A stretch of 64,000 nucleotides of DNA from contig NZ_WTYC01000003.1 of NCBI RefSeq assembly GCF_009827325.1, positions 1 to 64,000 of the forward strand. Reading direction: 5' to 3'. Below are positions 43,961 through 52,543 of this stretch, in pieces. The notes beneath the pieces are model-generated. The model saw only the letters and a list, made by a program, of their open reading frames with translations, was not told where the DNA came from and searched no databases. The translations under genes were made by a program, and so were the position numbers. The DNA comes from Qipengyuania vulgaris (GTDB taxonomy: Bacteria; Pseudomonadota; Alphaproteobacteria; Sphingomonadales; Sphingomonadaceae). Each line of letters begins with the position of its first letter. Position 1 is the first letter of the stretch.

Positions 43961-44892
43961 ATTGCCTTCACCCCTTCAAACAGATCGCCGTCGCGCGACT
44001 TGCGCTCTCCGAGTAGACGTATGATGGCAGCTGCCGTTTCCTCGATGGATCGACGGGTCACATCGATCACCGGCCAGCCGTTGTCTGCAAACATCCGGCG
44101 CGCGAAAGCGACCTCGTCCTTGACCTTTCGGTTGTCGACATACGATGTTTCGGTCTTTTCGTTGAGAGTTAGCAGACGGTTGCGGCGAATTTGGACCAGC
44201 CGTTCGGGCGCGGTGGTGAGGCCGACCACTAGCGGTTTCTTCAATTCGAAAAGTTTGGCCGGCGGCGGGCTTTCTACCACCAGAGGAATGTTGGCGACCT
44301 TGTAGCCGCGATTGGCGAGGTAGATGCTGGTAGGTGTTTTGGAACTCCGCGAGACGCCCGCCAGAACGATGTCTGCCTGCTCCCAGTTTTCCCAGGCGAT
44401 GCCGTCATCGTGCGCGATGGTGAACTGGATTGCCTCCACGCGTTCGAAATAGGCCTTGTCCATTTGATGCTGCCGGCCCGGGCGACCATGTGCCTCTTGG
44501 CCAAGCGCTTTCTCGAGCGCCTCGGTTACTCGATCGAGAATGGGCACCGCAGGCAAGCCGTTTCGCGCGCAGACTTCCTCCAATCTCGCCCGTGCCTCCT
44601 GGTTCACGAGTGTGTAAAGAACGAGGCCCGGATTGGCGTTGAGTTCCGGGACGATACGATCGAGGTGTTGTCTACTCCTGACCATGGGCCAGAAATGGCG
44701 CACCACATTGGCATCATCGAACTGCGCCAGCGCCGCTTTAGCCAGCATTTCCAGCGTTTCGCCGGTACTGTCGGAAAGCAGGTGGAGATGGATGCGATCG
44801 GTAATAATTCCTCTCCATGTGGGTGTGGACAGTCTTGGGATAAACCACGGCACAGGTCTGCCGACAAGTTCGGGGATGAATTCGCTCCCCAC
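43957..44892 (-). CDS. ppsR: Pyruvate,water dikinase regulatory protein (PPSR, DUF299)
   Basis: A bifunctional kinase/pyrophosphorylase that switches PEP synthase off and on. P-loop-like [11 protein letters not shown] and the [13 protein letters not shown]-terminal segment are clear. The start is uncertain. GTG 44892 gives 311 residues, but similarity begins at about residue 30. An ATT at 44805 with GGAGAGG upstream fits the family length (282) better and would be a rare start codon; a GTG at 44853 is also possible. It is the first gene left of the putative origin. Confidence 0.85.
   Translation of the reverse strand: MGSEFIPELVGRPVPWFIPRLSTPTWRGIITDRIHLHLLSDSTGETLEMLAKAALAQFDDANVVRHFWPMVRSRQHLDRIVPELNANPGLVLYTLVNQEARARLEEVCARNGLPAVPILDRVTEALEKALGQEAHGRPGRQHQMDKAYFERVEAIQFTIAHDDGIAWENWEQADIVLAGVSRSSKTPTSIYLANRGYKVANIPLVVESPPPAKLFELKKPLVVGLTTAPERLVQIRRNRLLTLNEKTETSYVDNRKVKDEVAFARRMFADNGWPVIDVTRRSIEETAAAIIRLLGERKSRDGDLFEGVKAI
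44824..44832 (-). promoter_or_regulatory. Weak DnaA-box-like site
   Basis: On the minus strand CTGTCCACA matches TTATNCACA at seven of nine positions. It may fall inside the longest reading of ppsR. Confidence 0.35.
44836..44844 (-). promoter_or_regulatory. Weak DnaA-box-like site
   Basis: On the minus strand TTTATCCCA contains the TTATCC core but lacks the CACA end. Weak match, noted only because it is next to other candidates. Confidence 0.25.
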
Positions 44893-44966
44893 TAAGAGTC
44901 AGGCAAGGGGGTGATTCCCGCACACCAAATGCGAAGTTGTGCGCAGGCTGGGGACAGCGGGGAGAA

Positions 44967-44984
44967 GTTTGACTCGACTCAAAC
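44967..44984. repeat. Inverted repeat carrying two tandem GANTC sites at the putative origin
   Basis: GTTTGA and TCAAAC (6-bp arms) enclose CTCGAC. Two adjacent GACTC sites (44971-44975 and 44976-44980) straddle its middle. It could be a protein-binding site whose methylation state changes at replication. Confidence 0.4.
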
Positions 44985-45058
44985 AGTCAGCCGATTCGGG
45001 TTGCGCCAACCGACCCTTTCCACGCCGGGATAAATAGGGCAGTAGCAGCTTGTGCCCG

Positions 45059-45067
45059 ATATCCACA
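45059..45067 (+). promoter_or_regulatory. Best DnaA-box-like site in the putative origin
   Basis: ATATCCACA differs from the TTATCCACA consensus at the first base only, 24 bases before the AT-rich stretch that is a candidate unwinding element. Confidence 0.5.
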
Positions 45068-45090
45068 GGGCCAACAGACTCCATCAAACC

Positions 45091-45112
45091 TTATATATAC
45101 TTAGTATTATTG
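45091..45112. other. AT-rich candidate DNA-unwinding element
   Basis: A 22-base stretch with only four G/C bases (TTATATATAC then TTAGTATTATTG) in an otherwise GC-rich region, between the best DnaA-box-like site and hemE. It also holds the likely hemE -10 (TATTAT, 45105-45110). Confidence 0.5.
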
Positions 45113-45121
45113 GACTCCTGA

Positions 45122-46147
45122 ATGCCCGGTCTCCTTCTCGATACGCTGAACGGCAAGCGCGCTACGCAGGTCCCACTCTGGCTCATGCGCCAAGCGGGAC
45201 GGTATCTTCCCGAATATCGCGACCTTCGCGCGCGAAAGGGCGGATTTCTCGCAATGGCTTACGATAGCGAGGCAGCGTGCGAGATTACCATGCAGCCGAT
45301 CGATCGGTTCGGTTTCGACGGGGCAATCCTGTTTTCCGATATCCTGATCGTTCCTCACGCGCTTGGTCAGAAGCTTGAATTCCTGGCGGGAGAAGGACCG
45401 AAACTCTCACCCCCACTTGTCGACCGTTCGCTCGATGAATTGACTCGCGATCCTTCGCGCTACCTGCCGATCTACGAGACCGTTCGGCGGTGCCGTCAAC
45501 GGCTTCCGGAAGGTGTCACTATGTTGGGCTTTGCGGGAAGCCCTTGGACTGTTGCAACTTACATGATTGCGGGTGAAGGCAGTCACGACCAGCACGACGC
45601 CCGTGCCTTGGCCTATCGTGATCCCGAAGCGTTGCAGGTGATCATCGATGCGATAGTTGATGAGACGATCGTCTATCTGTCGGGACAGATCGAGGCTGGT
45701 GCCGAAGCAGTTCAGCTCTTCGACAGTTGGGCGGGCAGTCTGGCCCCCGACGAATTCGAGCGCTGGGTAATCGCGCCCAATGCACGGATCGTGGCGGCCC
45801 TAACGGAGAAGCATCCCGAGGTTCCGGTAATCGGTTTTCCGAAGGGATCGGGCGAGAAACTGCCTGCCTATGCCCGGGAGACTGGTGTGAAGGCCGTCGG
45901 CATCGACGAGACGCTCGATCCCGTGTGTATAGCACGAGAACTCCCTGAAAACATGCCGGTGCAGGGGAACCTGGATCCCCTTCTCCTGCTGGCGGGATCG
46001 GACCATCTGGAGAAGCGGGTAAAGATAATACTCGAAGCATTTGCCGATCGTCCGCACGTTTTCAATCTCGGTCATGGAATCGACCGCCGCACGCCGATCG
46101 AGCACGTCGAGCGGCTTATCGCGGCTGTGCGCGGCTGGCGGGGATGA
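45122..46147 (+). CDS. hemE: Uroporphyrinogen decarboxylase
   Basis: A 341-residue enzyme decarboxylating uroporphyrinogen III to coproporphyrinogen III for heme and chlorophyll synthesis. RQAGRYLPEYRDLRA, FSDILIVPHALG, FAGSPWTVATYMIAG and NLGHGIDRRTPIEHV are typical. The start follows TGGACTCCTGA, which has no clear Shine-Dalgarno, and a -10-like TATTAT lies 12-17 bases upstream, so translation may begin on a nearly leaderless message. It is the first gene right of the putative origin. Confidence 0.96.
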   Translation: MPGLLLDTLNGKRATQVPLWLMRQAGRYLPEYRDLRARKGGFLAMAYDSEAACEITMQPIDRFGFDGAILFSDILIVPHALGQKLEFLAGEGPKLSPPLVDRSLDELTRDPSRYLPIYETVRRCRQRLPEGVTMLGFAGSPWTVATYMIAGEGSHDQHDARALAYRDPEALQVIIDAIVDETIVYLSGQIEAGAEAVQLFDSWAGSLAPDEFERWVIAPNARIVAALTEKHPEVPVIGFPKGSGEKLPAYARETGVKAVGIDETLDPVCIARELPENMPVQGNLDPLLLLAGSDHLEKRVKIILEAFADRPHVFNLGHGIDRRTPIEHVERLIAAVRGWRG

Positions 46148-46178
46148 AATTCCCGGATCGATCCACTAAGTCGCGGCC

Positions 46179-46622
46179 ATGCAGGATATGCTTTCGATGA
46201 TCTATCTCTGGCTCAAGGCCGGCCATATCATTTTCATGGTATTCTGGCTGGCGGGCCTGTTCATGCTTCCACGCCAGATGATCTATCTGCATCCCGCCAG
46301 CCCGGAATCGGAGGAATCTGCACTCTGGGCCAAGCGAATGGGCCTCCTGCGCAAGGTGATCCTCACGCCCAGTATCATCGTGGTGTGGATTCTGGGCCTG
46401 CTGCTGGCCCAAACCGTGCACGCATGGGGTGAGGGGTGGTTACACGCCAAATTGCTGCTTGTCGTCGTTCTGAGCGGCTTCCACGGGTATTTGGTTGCTC
46501 AATCGAAGAAGATGGCCGCGGGGAAGCGTCCGCTGAGCGAGAAACGGCTCCGGTTGCTGGGCGAAGTGCCCGGAATACTGCTTGCGTTGATCGTGGTTCT
46601 CGTGGTGGTAAAGCCGTTCTGA
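46179..46622 (+). CDS. hemJ: HemJ-type protoporphyrinogen oxidase (CopD-family membrane protein)
   Basis: A 147-residue protein with four membrane spans. LKAGHIIFMVFWLAGLFMLPR contains the conserved histidine and arginine. W-x-x-A-K-L (WLHAKLLLVVVLSGFHGYL) contains the second pair. HemJ oxidises protoporphyrinogen IX, which fits its place directly after hemE. ATG 46179 is taken; internal methionines four and nine codons later are possible starts. Confidence 0.88.
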   Translation: MQDMLSMIYLWLKAGHIIFMVFWLAGLFMLPRQMIYLHPASPESEESALWAKRMGLLRKVILTPSIIVVWILGLLLAQTVHAWGEGWLHAKLLLVVVLSGFHGYLVAQSKKMAAGKRPLSEKRLRLLGEVPGILLALIVVLVVVKPF

Positions 46623-46645
46623 ACCTCCATCCATCGCTTTGCCGA

Positions 46646-46674
46646 TTGACGCCGGCTTCGCACCAAATTATTTG
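46646..46674 (+). promoter_or_regulatory. Candidate rho promoter
   Basis: TTGACG (46646-46651) and TATTTG (46669-46674) are 17 bases apart, about 110 bases before the rho ATG. The long leader is a plausible site for rho autoregulation. Confidence 0.5.
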
Positions 46675-46781
46675 AAGCTCACCTACCGGCTAATGGCCCC
46701 TAGCATCAGCAAGGGCCGGGTCCGCTTTCTCCAAGCCCATACCGACCTGCCGGCCACCCACATTTGAATTCGAGAATAATA

Positions 46782-48047
46782 ATGCATCTCAAGGACTTGA
46801 AAGAAAAAGCGCCTGCAGACCTCGTGGCCATGGCCGAGGAACTGGGCGTCGAAGGCGCGTCGACCATGCGTCGGCAGGACCTGATGTTCTGCATCCTTCG
46901 CGAACTGGCCGAAGACGAAGAGTACGAAGAAAAGATAATGGGCATCGGCACCATTGAGGTGCTGCAGGATGGTTTCGGCTTCCTGCGCAGCCCCGAGGCG
47001 AACTATCTCGCCGGTCCTGACGATATCTATGTCTCGCCCAATCAGGTCCGCAAATGGGGTCTTCGCACCGGCGATACGGTCGAAGGTGAAATCCGCGCTC
47101 CCAAGGAAGGCGAACGCTATTTCGCCCTGACCAAGCTCTACAAGGTCAATTTCGACGATCCCGATGCGGTCCGCCATCGTACCAATTTCGACAACCTCAC
47201 GCCGCTTTATCCGGACGAGAAGCTGTCGCTCGATACGCTTGACCCGACGGTCAAGGACAAGTCCGCACGGGTGATCGACATTATCTCGCCGCAGGGCAAG
47301 GGCCAGCGTGCCCTGATCGTCGCCCCTCCGCGTACCGGTAAGACGGTGCTGCTGCAGAATATCGCGAAAGCCATCACGGACAATCATCCGGAGGTCTTCC
47401 TCTTGGTCCTGCTCGTCGACGAGCGCCCGGAAGAAGTCACGGACATGCAGCGCAGCGTGAAGGGCGAGGTGATTTCCTCCACCTTTGATGAACCTGCCAA
47501 CCGACATGTCCAGGTTGCCGAAATGGTGATCGAAAAGGCCAAGCGTCTCGTCGAACACAAGCGCGACGTGGTCATCTTGCTCGATTCGATCACGCGCCTC
47601 GGCCGCGCTTACAACACCGTGGTGCCCAGTTCGGGCAAGGTGCTGACCGGCGGTGTCGATGCCAACGCCCTCCAACGCCCGAAGCGTTTCTTCGGTGCAG
47701 CGCGTAACATCGAGGAAGGCGGTTCGCTCTCCATCATCGCGACCGCGCTGATCGATACCGGCAGCCGCATGGACGAGGTCATCTTCGAGGAATTCAAGGG
47801 CACGGGTAACAGCGAAATCGTGCTCGACCGCAAGGTGGCGGACAAGCGTATCTTCCCGGCACTCGATGTGGGCAAGAGCGGAACCCGGAAGGAAGAGCTG
47901 CTGGTCGAGAAGGACAAGCTCTCCAAGATGTGGGTCCTTCGCCGCATCCTCATGCAGATGGGTACAATCGATGCGATGGAATTCCTGCTAGACAAGATGA
48001 AGGATTCCAAGACCAACGAAGATTTCTTCGCCACGATGAACCAGTAA
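46782..48047 (+). CDS. rho: Transcription termination factor Rho
   Basis: A 421-residue RNA-dependent ATPase. The N-terminal RNA-binding domain (about 1-120) has [18 protein letters not shown] and [23 protein letters not shown]. The P-loop is APPRTGKT, and later motifs include [12 protein letters not shown] and [17 protein letters not shown] 46782 is chosen; an in-frame TTG at 46764 adds six residues. In alphaproteobacteria it follows hemE/hemJ on the right side of the origin, as here. A terminator follows. Confidence 0.97.
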   Translation: MHLKDLKEKAPADLVAMAEELGVEGASTMRRQDLMFCILRELAEDEEYEEKIMGIGTIEVLQDGFGFLRSPEANYLAGPDDIYVSPNQVRKWGLRTGDTVEGEIRAPKEGERYFALTKLYKVNFDDPDAVRHRTNFDNLTPLYPDEKLSLDTLDPTVKDKSARVIDIISPQGKGQRALIVAPPRTGKTVLLQNIAKAITDNHPEVFLLVLLVDERPEEVTDMQRSVKGEVISSTFDEPANRHVQVAEMVIEKAKRLVEHKRDVVILLDSITRLGRAYNTVVPSSGKVLTGGVDANALQRPKRFFGAARNIEEGGSLSIIATALIDTGSRMDEVIFEEFKGTGNSEIVLDRKVADKRIFPALDVGKSGTRKEELLVEKDKLSKMWVLRRILMQMGTIDAMEFLLDKMKDSKTNEDFFATMNQ

Positions 48048-48070
48048 ACGGTCCACACGTAAGGGATAAG

Positions 48071-48103
48071 AAAGACCGCCGGCATCGCGCCCGGCGGTCT
48101 TTT
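48071..48103 (+). terminator. Terminator of rho
   Basis: GACCGCCGG and CCGGCGGTC form a 9-bp stem (extended by AAA/TTT) with an 8-base loop, then TTTT. It starts 24 bases after the rho stop and also faces the convergent SnoaL-like gene. Confidence 0.88.
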
Positions 48104-48107
48104 CATA

Positions 48108-48506
48108 TCAGCTTTTCATCGTCTCGAGCATGGCGGCCATTTGCTCCCACACCTTGTTCATCGCTTTCAAGGGTCGCACCATCACTTTGAAATCTGAGAT
48201 CATTCCATTTTCATCGAAGCGGATGATGTCGACGCCATTGACGTGAACACCATCCATTTCCGTGGTGAACTCGAGCATGGCATTCTCGCCATCGACCACT
48301 TCGCGGATATATTTGAAGCTGTCGTTTCCGAGAGTTTGCCCCGCAGCGGCAAGATAGGCGACCACGAGTCCGCGGCCTTGCTGGGGTGTATGGACCACGG
48401 GTGAATGGAAGACTGCGTCTTCGCGGATAATGGCAGAGAGTTCGTCCCGTCGATTGCCGTTCTCGACGACGGAGTGCCAGCGTTTCAATCCCTGTTCTGC
48501 GGACAT
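48108..48506 (-). CDS. SnoaL/NTF2-like protein
   Basis: A 132-residue single-domain protein with the cone-like SnoaL/nuclear-transport-factor-2 fold pattern: LKRWHSVVENGNRRDELSAI, DAVFHSPVVHTP and DIIRFDENGMISDFKVMVRP. Such proteins include isomerases, small hydrolases and uncharacterised ligand binders. ATG 48506 lies within the 3' end of the upstream glutamate-synthase-like gene (22-base overlap), suggesting translational coupling. Confidence 0.75.
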   Translation of the reverse strand: MSAEQGLKRWHSVVENGNRRDELSAIIREDAVFHSPVVHTPQQGRGLVVAYLAAAGQTLGNDSFKYIREVVDGENAMLEFTTEMDGVHVNGVDIIRFDENGMISDFKVMVRPLKAMNKVWEQMAAMLETMKS

Positions 48507-50122
48507 GTTACGTCTCCGAAACTGTGTGCTTGGGCAGCTGCCCAGTCCCTTGCATATTGGGTTGTTTTTGGATCGGAAAGCAGCTGCTCCCCTTCGATGA
48601 AACCATAGATATTGTCGATGGTATCGCTTCGTGCTGAATTCAGTCGTTCGGATATGTGGCAAGGCTCGATTTGCCAGGGATTTTCGAGACCCATGGCTAC
48701 AACCATCTCGCGCAAGGCATGAAGCGTATGGCGCTGGAAGCGGGCAACGCGTTCGGCTTTCGTCGGTACGACCAAGCCACGCTGTCTGGTCACGTCCTGG
48801 GTCGCAATGCCGGTAGGGCAGCGGTCCGTATGGCATTGCATCGACTGAACGCATCCGAGCGCGAACATGAAAGCGCGGCCAGCATTGCACCAATCTGCGC
48901 CGAGACCGAAATTCATCGCGAGGCCGGCGCCCGAGTGGACCTTCCCCGCAGCCGCGATTTTGATTTCGTCCTTGAGTCCGGTTCCCACAAGCGCATTGCG
49001 CACTAGGATCAGCCCTTCGCGGAGCGGCATGCCCACACGGTTGGAGAATTCCACCGGAGCAGCGCCGGTACCGCCCTCTGCGCCGTCTACTACTATGTAA
49101 TCGAGGCGAATCCCGGTTTCGAGCATAGCCTTGCAGATTGCGAAGACCTCATGCGGCTTGCCAACGCATAATTTTATGCCAACCGGTTTACCGCCAGACA
49201 ATTCGCGCAGTTCTGCAGCCCACTCAAGCAGTTCGATCGGGGTCGAGAAGGTAGAGTGAGCCGCTGGAGAAATGACATCCCGTCCTTGGGGGACACCCCG
49301 GGTTTCGGCGATTTCCTTTGTTACCTTGGCTCCCGGAAGCACGCCGCCGTGGCCGGGTTTGGCTCCTTGGCTGAGCTTTACTTCGATCATTTTGACTTGG
49401 GCTTCCCGAGCAGTTTCGGCAAACTTGCCTGCGTCGAAGGAGCCATTGCTGTCGCGGCAGCCGAAGTATCCGCTGCCGATTTCCCATACGAGGTCGCCGC
49501 CATGCGATCGATGATACCGCGACAATCCACCTTCGCCGGTATCGTGGTAGAATCGGCCTGCGGCAGCTCCTTTGTTCAGAGCCATGATTGCATTGGCGGA
49601 TAGCGATCCGAAGCTCATCGCCGAAATGTTCAGGAGAGACGCGGAGTAGGGCTGAGAACATTGGCTCGATCCTACGTCGACCCGCCATTCGTGCGGCGCC
49701 TGCTCGTTCGGTACGATCGAATGGGCGAGCCACTCGTATTCATCCGAATAAACATCGAGTTCGGTACCAAACGGGTGGGAATCGAGCTGCCCCTTTGCGC
49801 GGGCATAGACGAGACTGCGCTCGTCATGATTGAAGGGACGACCTTCGAGATCCCCTTCGACGACATAGGCCCGGGCAAAGGGACGCAGGTCTTCCATGAT
49901 CCACCGAATGCGCGCCACCAACGGATAGTTACGCCTAAGTGTATGTTTGCGCTGAAAGAAATCCCATATTGCGGTGATTAGCAGGGGTACAGACAGCGCC
50001 AGGCCCCAACGCAGCCACGAAACCGCAGTGAACAGAATAGTAAGCGCGAGAAGTGAAAGCGGTACCCCGAAGCGAGTGAGCAGTTCGGCGGAATCTCGCC
50101 ACTTTGCTCTGTTCGGTATCAA
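48485..50122 (-). CDS. Membrane-associated FMN-binding glutamate-synthase-like protein
   Basis: A 545-residue protein. Two hydrophobic spans near the N-terminus (about 18-53) precede a domain homologous to the FMN/GOGAT-binding region of the glutamate synthase large subunit. Family segments include NISAMSFGSLSANAIMALNKGA, VKLSQGAKPGHGG, IVVDGAEGGTGAAPVEFSN and the CHTDRCPTGIATQD cysteines. It lacks glutaminase and NADPH-binding parts, so it is a stand-alone relative of unknown substrate. It is coupled to the dienelactone hydrolase gene (4-base overlap). Confidence 0.85.
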   Translation of the reverse strand: MIPNRAKWRDSAELLTRFGVPLSLLALTILFTAVSWLRWGLALSVPLLITAIWDFFQRKHTLRRNYPLVARIRWIMEDLRPFARAYVVEGDLEGRPFNHDERSLVYARAKGQLDSHPFGTELDVYSDEYEWLAHSIVPNEQAPHEWRVDVGSSQCSQPYSASLLNISAMSFGSLSANAIMALNKGAAAGRFYHDTGEGGLSRYHRSHGGDLVWEIGSGYFGCRDSNGSFDAGKFAETAREAQVKMIEVKLSQGAKPGHGGVLPGAKVTKEIAETRGVPQGRDVISPAAHSTFSTPIELLEWAAELRELSGGKPVGIKLCVGKPHEVFAICKAMLETGIRLDYIVVDGAEGGTGAAPVEFSNRVGMPLREGLILVRNALVGTGLKDEIKIAAAGKVHSGAGLAMNFGLGADWCNAGRAFMFALGCVQSMQCHTDRCPTGIATQDVTRQRGLVVPTKAERVARFQRHTLHALREMVVAMGLENPWQIEPCHISERLNSARSDTIDNIYGFIEGEQLLSDPKTTQYARDWAAAQAHSFGDVTCPQNRD

Positions 50123-50817
50123 GCCAGATGCTCGGCAAAGAAATCGGAGCTTCGGTTATCCGCTAAGTTCGCTGCTTCTTCGCTCCGACGCTGGCCAAAC
50201 TCGGTGGCGAAGCCGTGATCGAGCCCTTCGTAATCGTAGAGTGTAACCTTGGGGTGGTCGTCCAGGCCCTCATGCATGGCTCTTTGCGTGTCTTTGTCGA
50301 CGAAGCCATCTTCGGTGGGCACGTGGAGCAGAAGTGGGTGCGCAATCGCGTGCTTCTCGTGGAGCAACCCGTCGATGCCGACGCCGTAATACCCCACCGA
50401 AGCGTTCACATCGGTACGTGCAGCCGTCATGTAGGCGAGGCGGCCGCCCAGGCAGTATCCGACACACCCGACCTTGGCGATGCGCTCCTCGCGGCGTATG
50501 TGGTGAAGGGTGGCTTCGATGTCGCGAATTCCCTGATCCTGGTCGAATTTACCCATCAGGTCGAGTGCACGTTGGAATTCAGGTTCGACATCCGGATCAA
50601 GTTCGATACCTGGCTCGAGCCTCCAGAACAGGTCGGGCGCAATTGCGAGATATCCATCTTCTGCCAAGCGGTCGCATTTGCGGCGGATACCGGCATTTAC
50701 GCCGAATATCTCCTGAATCACGACAATCGCGGCACGCGGTGCTTCTGCGGGACGTGCGACATAGGCCTCAAATGTCTTTTCGCCGGTGAGGGTGGCAATC
50801 GTAACGGTCTCGGTCAT
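50119..50817 (-). CDS. Dienelactone hydrolase family protein
   Basis: A 232-residue alpha/beta hydrolase. The nucleophile is C122 in GCVGYCLGG, with the acid in PTEDGFVD and the histidine in LDHGFAT. True dienelactone hydrolases act in the chloroaromatic pathway, but many family members act on other esters. ATG 50817 is chosen for the GGGAG upstream. It heads the leftward cluster with the glutamate-synthase-like and SnoaL-like genes. Confidence 0.85.
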   Translation of the reverse strand: MTETVTIATLTGEKTFEAYVARPAEAPRAAIVVIQEIFGVNAGIRRKCDRLAEDGYLAIAPDLFWRLEPGIELDPDVEPEFQRALDLMGKFDQDQGIRDIEATLHHIRREERIAKVGCVGYCLGGRLAYMTAARTDVNASVGYYGVGIDGLLHEKHAIAHPLLLHVPTEDGFVDKDTQRAMHEGLDDHPKVTLYDYEGLDHGFATEFGQRRSEEAANLADNRSSDFFAEHLA

Positions 50818-50918
50818 GGTGGTGGAATCTCCCTCGCGGTTCAATCGGTGTCCTATGCTTGCACGACGCGGCATGCAGGCCCAAATAGGGGCTTGCAAGG
50901 TGTAACGGAGGAAACCGC

Positions 50919-51182
50919 ATGAAGGTCCATATCGAAATTGATTGCACGCCCGAGGAGGCGCGTTCCTTCATGGGATTGCCGGATGTTGGCAAGGCAAACG
51001 ATGTCTATGTGGACATGATGTCCAAGGCAATGAAGGGCGTTTCGAACACCGATCAGTTGCAGGAATATGCTCGGCAATTGGCGCCGATGGGGCAAGCCGG
51101 TTTCAAGCTGTTCCAGAGCTTTATGGAGAGCGCCAACACTGCGCGTACCAGCGGCACGAAATCCGATCCTTCCGGCGATTGA
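50919..51182 (+). CDS. DUF6489-family protein
   Basis: An 87-residue soluble protein opening MKVHIEIDCTPEEARSFMGL, a signature of DUF6489 proteins found mainly in sphingomonads. A helical middle and a Ser-rich tail follow. The function is unknown. ATG 50919 has GGAGGAAAC seven or so bases upstream. It ends 13 bases before mnmE and may be co-transcribed with it. Confidence 0.78.
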   Translation: MKVHIEIDCTPEEARSFMGLPDVGKANDVYVDMMSKAMKGVSNTDQLQEYARQLAPMGQAGFKLFQSFMESANTARTSGTKSDPSGD

Positions 51183-51195
51183 ATACTCCTGAGAG

Positions 51196-52470
51196 ATGAC
51201 GGATACGATCTTCGCACTGTCGAGCGGAGCCCCGCCAGCTGCGATCGGAGTGATACGCATTAGCGGGCCGCGCGCGGGCGAAGCGGTTATCCGACTTGCC
51301 GGAGCCTTACCTGAAGCTCGACAAGCGCGCCTGAGGTCATTGAGGGATAGAGAAGGAAGCGTGCTCGACAAGTCGCTCGTTGTCTGGTTTCCGGGTCCGC
51401 GTACGGCGACCGGTGAAGATCTAGCCGAACTTCATTGCCACGGGGGCAGGGCGGTAGTCGGCGCTATAGAAACTGAACTGAATTCCATGAAGGGACTGCG
51501 CGGTGCCGAACCGGGCGAGTTTACCCGGCGGGCATTCGCGAACGGGATTATCGACCTTGCGGAGGCGGAGGGGCTTGGGGATTTACTTGCAGCCGAAACC
51601 GAACTGCAGCGCCGCGCTGCGCAAGCGGCTGCTGGCGGCGGACTTTCCCGCCGTGTAGAGGAATGGCGTACCCAAGTCCTCAGTCTTTCCGCGCATGTCG
51701 AAGCGCAGCTTGATTTTGACGATGAGGACGATGTCGGCGGATTGACTGAAGTGTTCCACGTGGAACTCGGTGATTTGCTGAGGAACTGGCAGAATGCGCT
51801 TGAGGCTCCAAGGGCCGAGAGACTTCGCGACGGGATTCGCGTAGTTTTAGCCGGCCCGCCGAATTCTGGAAAGTCGTCGCTTTTCAACGCTATACTTGAA
51901 GAGGGCGCCGCGATCGTATCGGCTGAGGCGGGAACTACCCGAGACGTCATCGAGCGCCCAGTTGCCCTTTGCGGGGTACCGTTTGTATTGGTGGATACCG
52001 CTGGTCTGAGAGATGAGGGGGCGGGGGAGATCGAAAGCATCGGCATTGACCGTGCGCGCATGGAAGTAGCGCGTGCGGATATCGTGCTTTGGTTGGGGCC
52101 GGAGGGGCAGGGACCAGAGGATGCTTTGGAGGTCGCCTCTCGCGCGGACGTTGAAGCTGACGCAAAGCAAGCAGCAGCTTACACGGTTTCATCTGTAACC
52201 GGGTTTGGACTGGACCGATTGGTTGACGGCTTGATTGAGCAGGCTCGCCGCCTCTTGCCCAGACCCGGAGATTCAGTCTTGAACGCCCGTCAGTCATCAG
52301 CCTTGGCCGAGGCCTTCGAGATTCTCGCGGAAGGGAGTGAAAGTGAGGATCTTCTGGTAGTTGCCGAGAGGTTGAGGCTTTCCCGGCTTGCTCTTGACCG
52401 GCTGCTGGGCCGGCATTCGACCGAAGACATGCTCGACGCATTGTTCGGACGCTTCTGTATCGGCAAGTAA
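51196..52470 (+). CDS. mnmE: tRNA modification GTPase MnmE
   Basis: A 424-residue GTPase that works with MnmG to modify wobble uridines of tRNAs. The N-terminal formyl-THF-binding region (TIFALSSGAPPAAIGVIRISG), G1 P-loop GPPNSGKS (220-227), GTTRDVIE and DTAGLRD are present, and it ends in the essential FCIGK cysteine tail. A parS-like site lies inside at 51752-51767, coding part of a segment near residue 188. It ends before a second parS and mnmG. Confidence 0.96.
   Translation: MTDTIFALSSGAPPAAIGVIRISGPRAGEAVIRLAGALPEARQARLRSLRDREGSVLDKSLVVWFPGPRTATGEDLAELHCHGGRAVVGAIETELNSMKGLRGAEPGEFTRRAFANGIIDLAEAEGLGDLLAAETELQRRAAQAAAGGGLSRRVEEWRTQVLSLSAHVEAQLDFDDEDDVGGLTEVFHVELGDLLRNWQNALEAPRAERLRDGIRVVLAGPPNSGKSSLFNAILEEGAAIVSAEAGTTRDVIERPVALCGVPFVLVDTAGLRDEGAGEIESIGIDRARMEVARADIVLWLGPEGQGPEDALEVASRADVEADAKQAAAYTVSSVTGFGLDRLVDGLIEQARRLLPRPGDSVLNARQSSALAEAFEILAEGSESEDLLVVAERLRLSRLALDRLLGRHSTEDMLDALFGRFCIGK
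51752..51767. other. parS-like ParB-binding site 1, inside mnmE
   Basis: TGTTCCACGTGGAACT has a perfect 14-bp palindromic core, GTTCCACGTGGAAC. It matches the bacterial parS consensus TGTTNCACGTGAAACA closely and is read here as VFHVE in mnmE. Confidence 0.85.
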
Positions 52471-52481
52471 AGACATCAGAT

Positions 52482-52497
52482 TGTTCCACGTGGAACA
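52482..52497. other. parS-like ParB-binding site 2, between mnmE and mnmG
   Basis: TGTTCCACGTGGAACA is a perfect 16-bp palindrome in the 73-base gap between the two genes, so here it is not constrained by protein coding. Confidence 0.9.
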
Positions 52498-52543
52498 GTG
52501 ATTGCCCTTTAATGCCAACCCAGATTGGGTTATCGGCGCCACC

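Larger units (their letters stand above)
44809..45121. other. Probable chromosomal replication origin (oriC) between ppsR and hemE
   Basis: The gap between divergent ppsR and hemE is where the origin lies in Caulobacter and several other alphaproteobacteria, and the flanking gene order here is the same (dnaQ-coaE-aroE-maf-ppsR on the left, hemE-hemJ-rho on the right, mnmE-mnmG-rsmG-parAB beyond). Inside are DnaA-box-like sequences, best at 45059-45067 (ATATCCACA, one mismatch), with weaker ones at 44824-44832 and 44836-44844. An AT-rich stretch at 45091-45112 could unwind. Seven GANTC sites also occur. No CtrA boxes were seen. Confidence 0.75.

Noticed and set aside
44893..45121. CtrA-type sites (TTAA-N7-TTAA) in the origin gap
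   Set aside because: No such pair was seen, so regulation like that at the Caulobacter origin is not supported.
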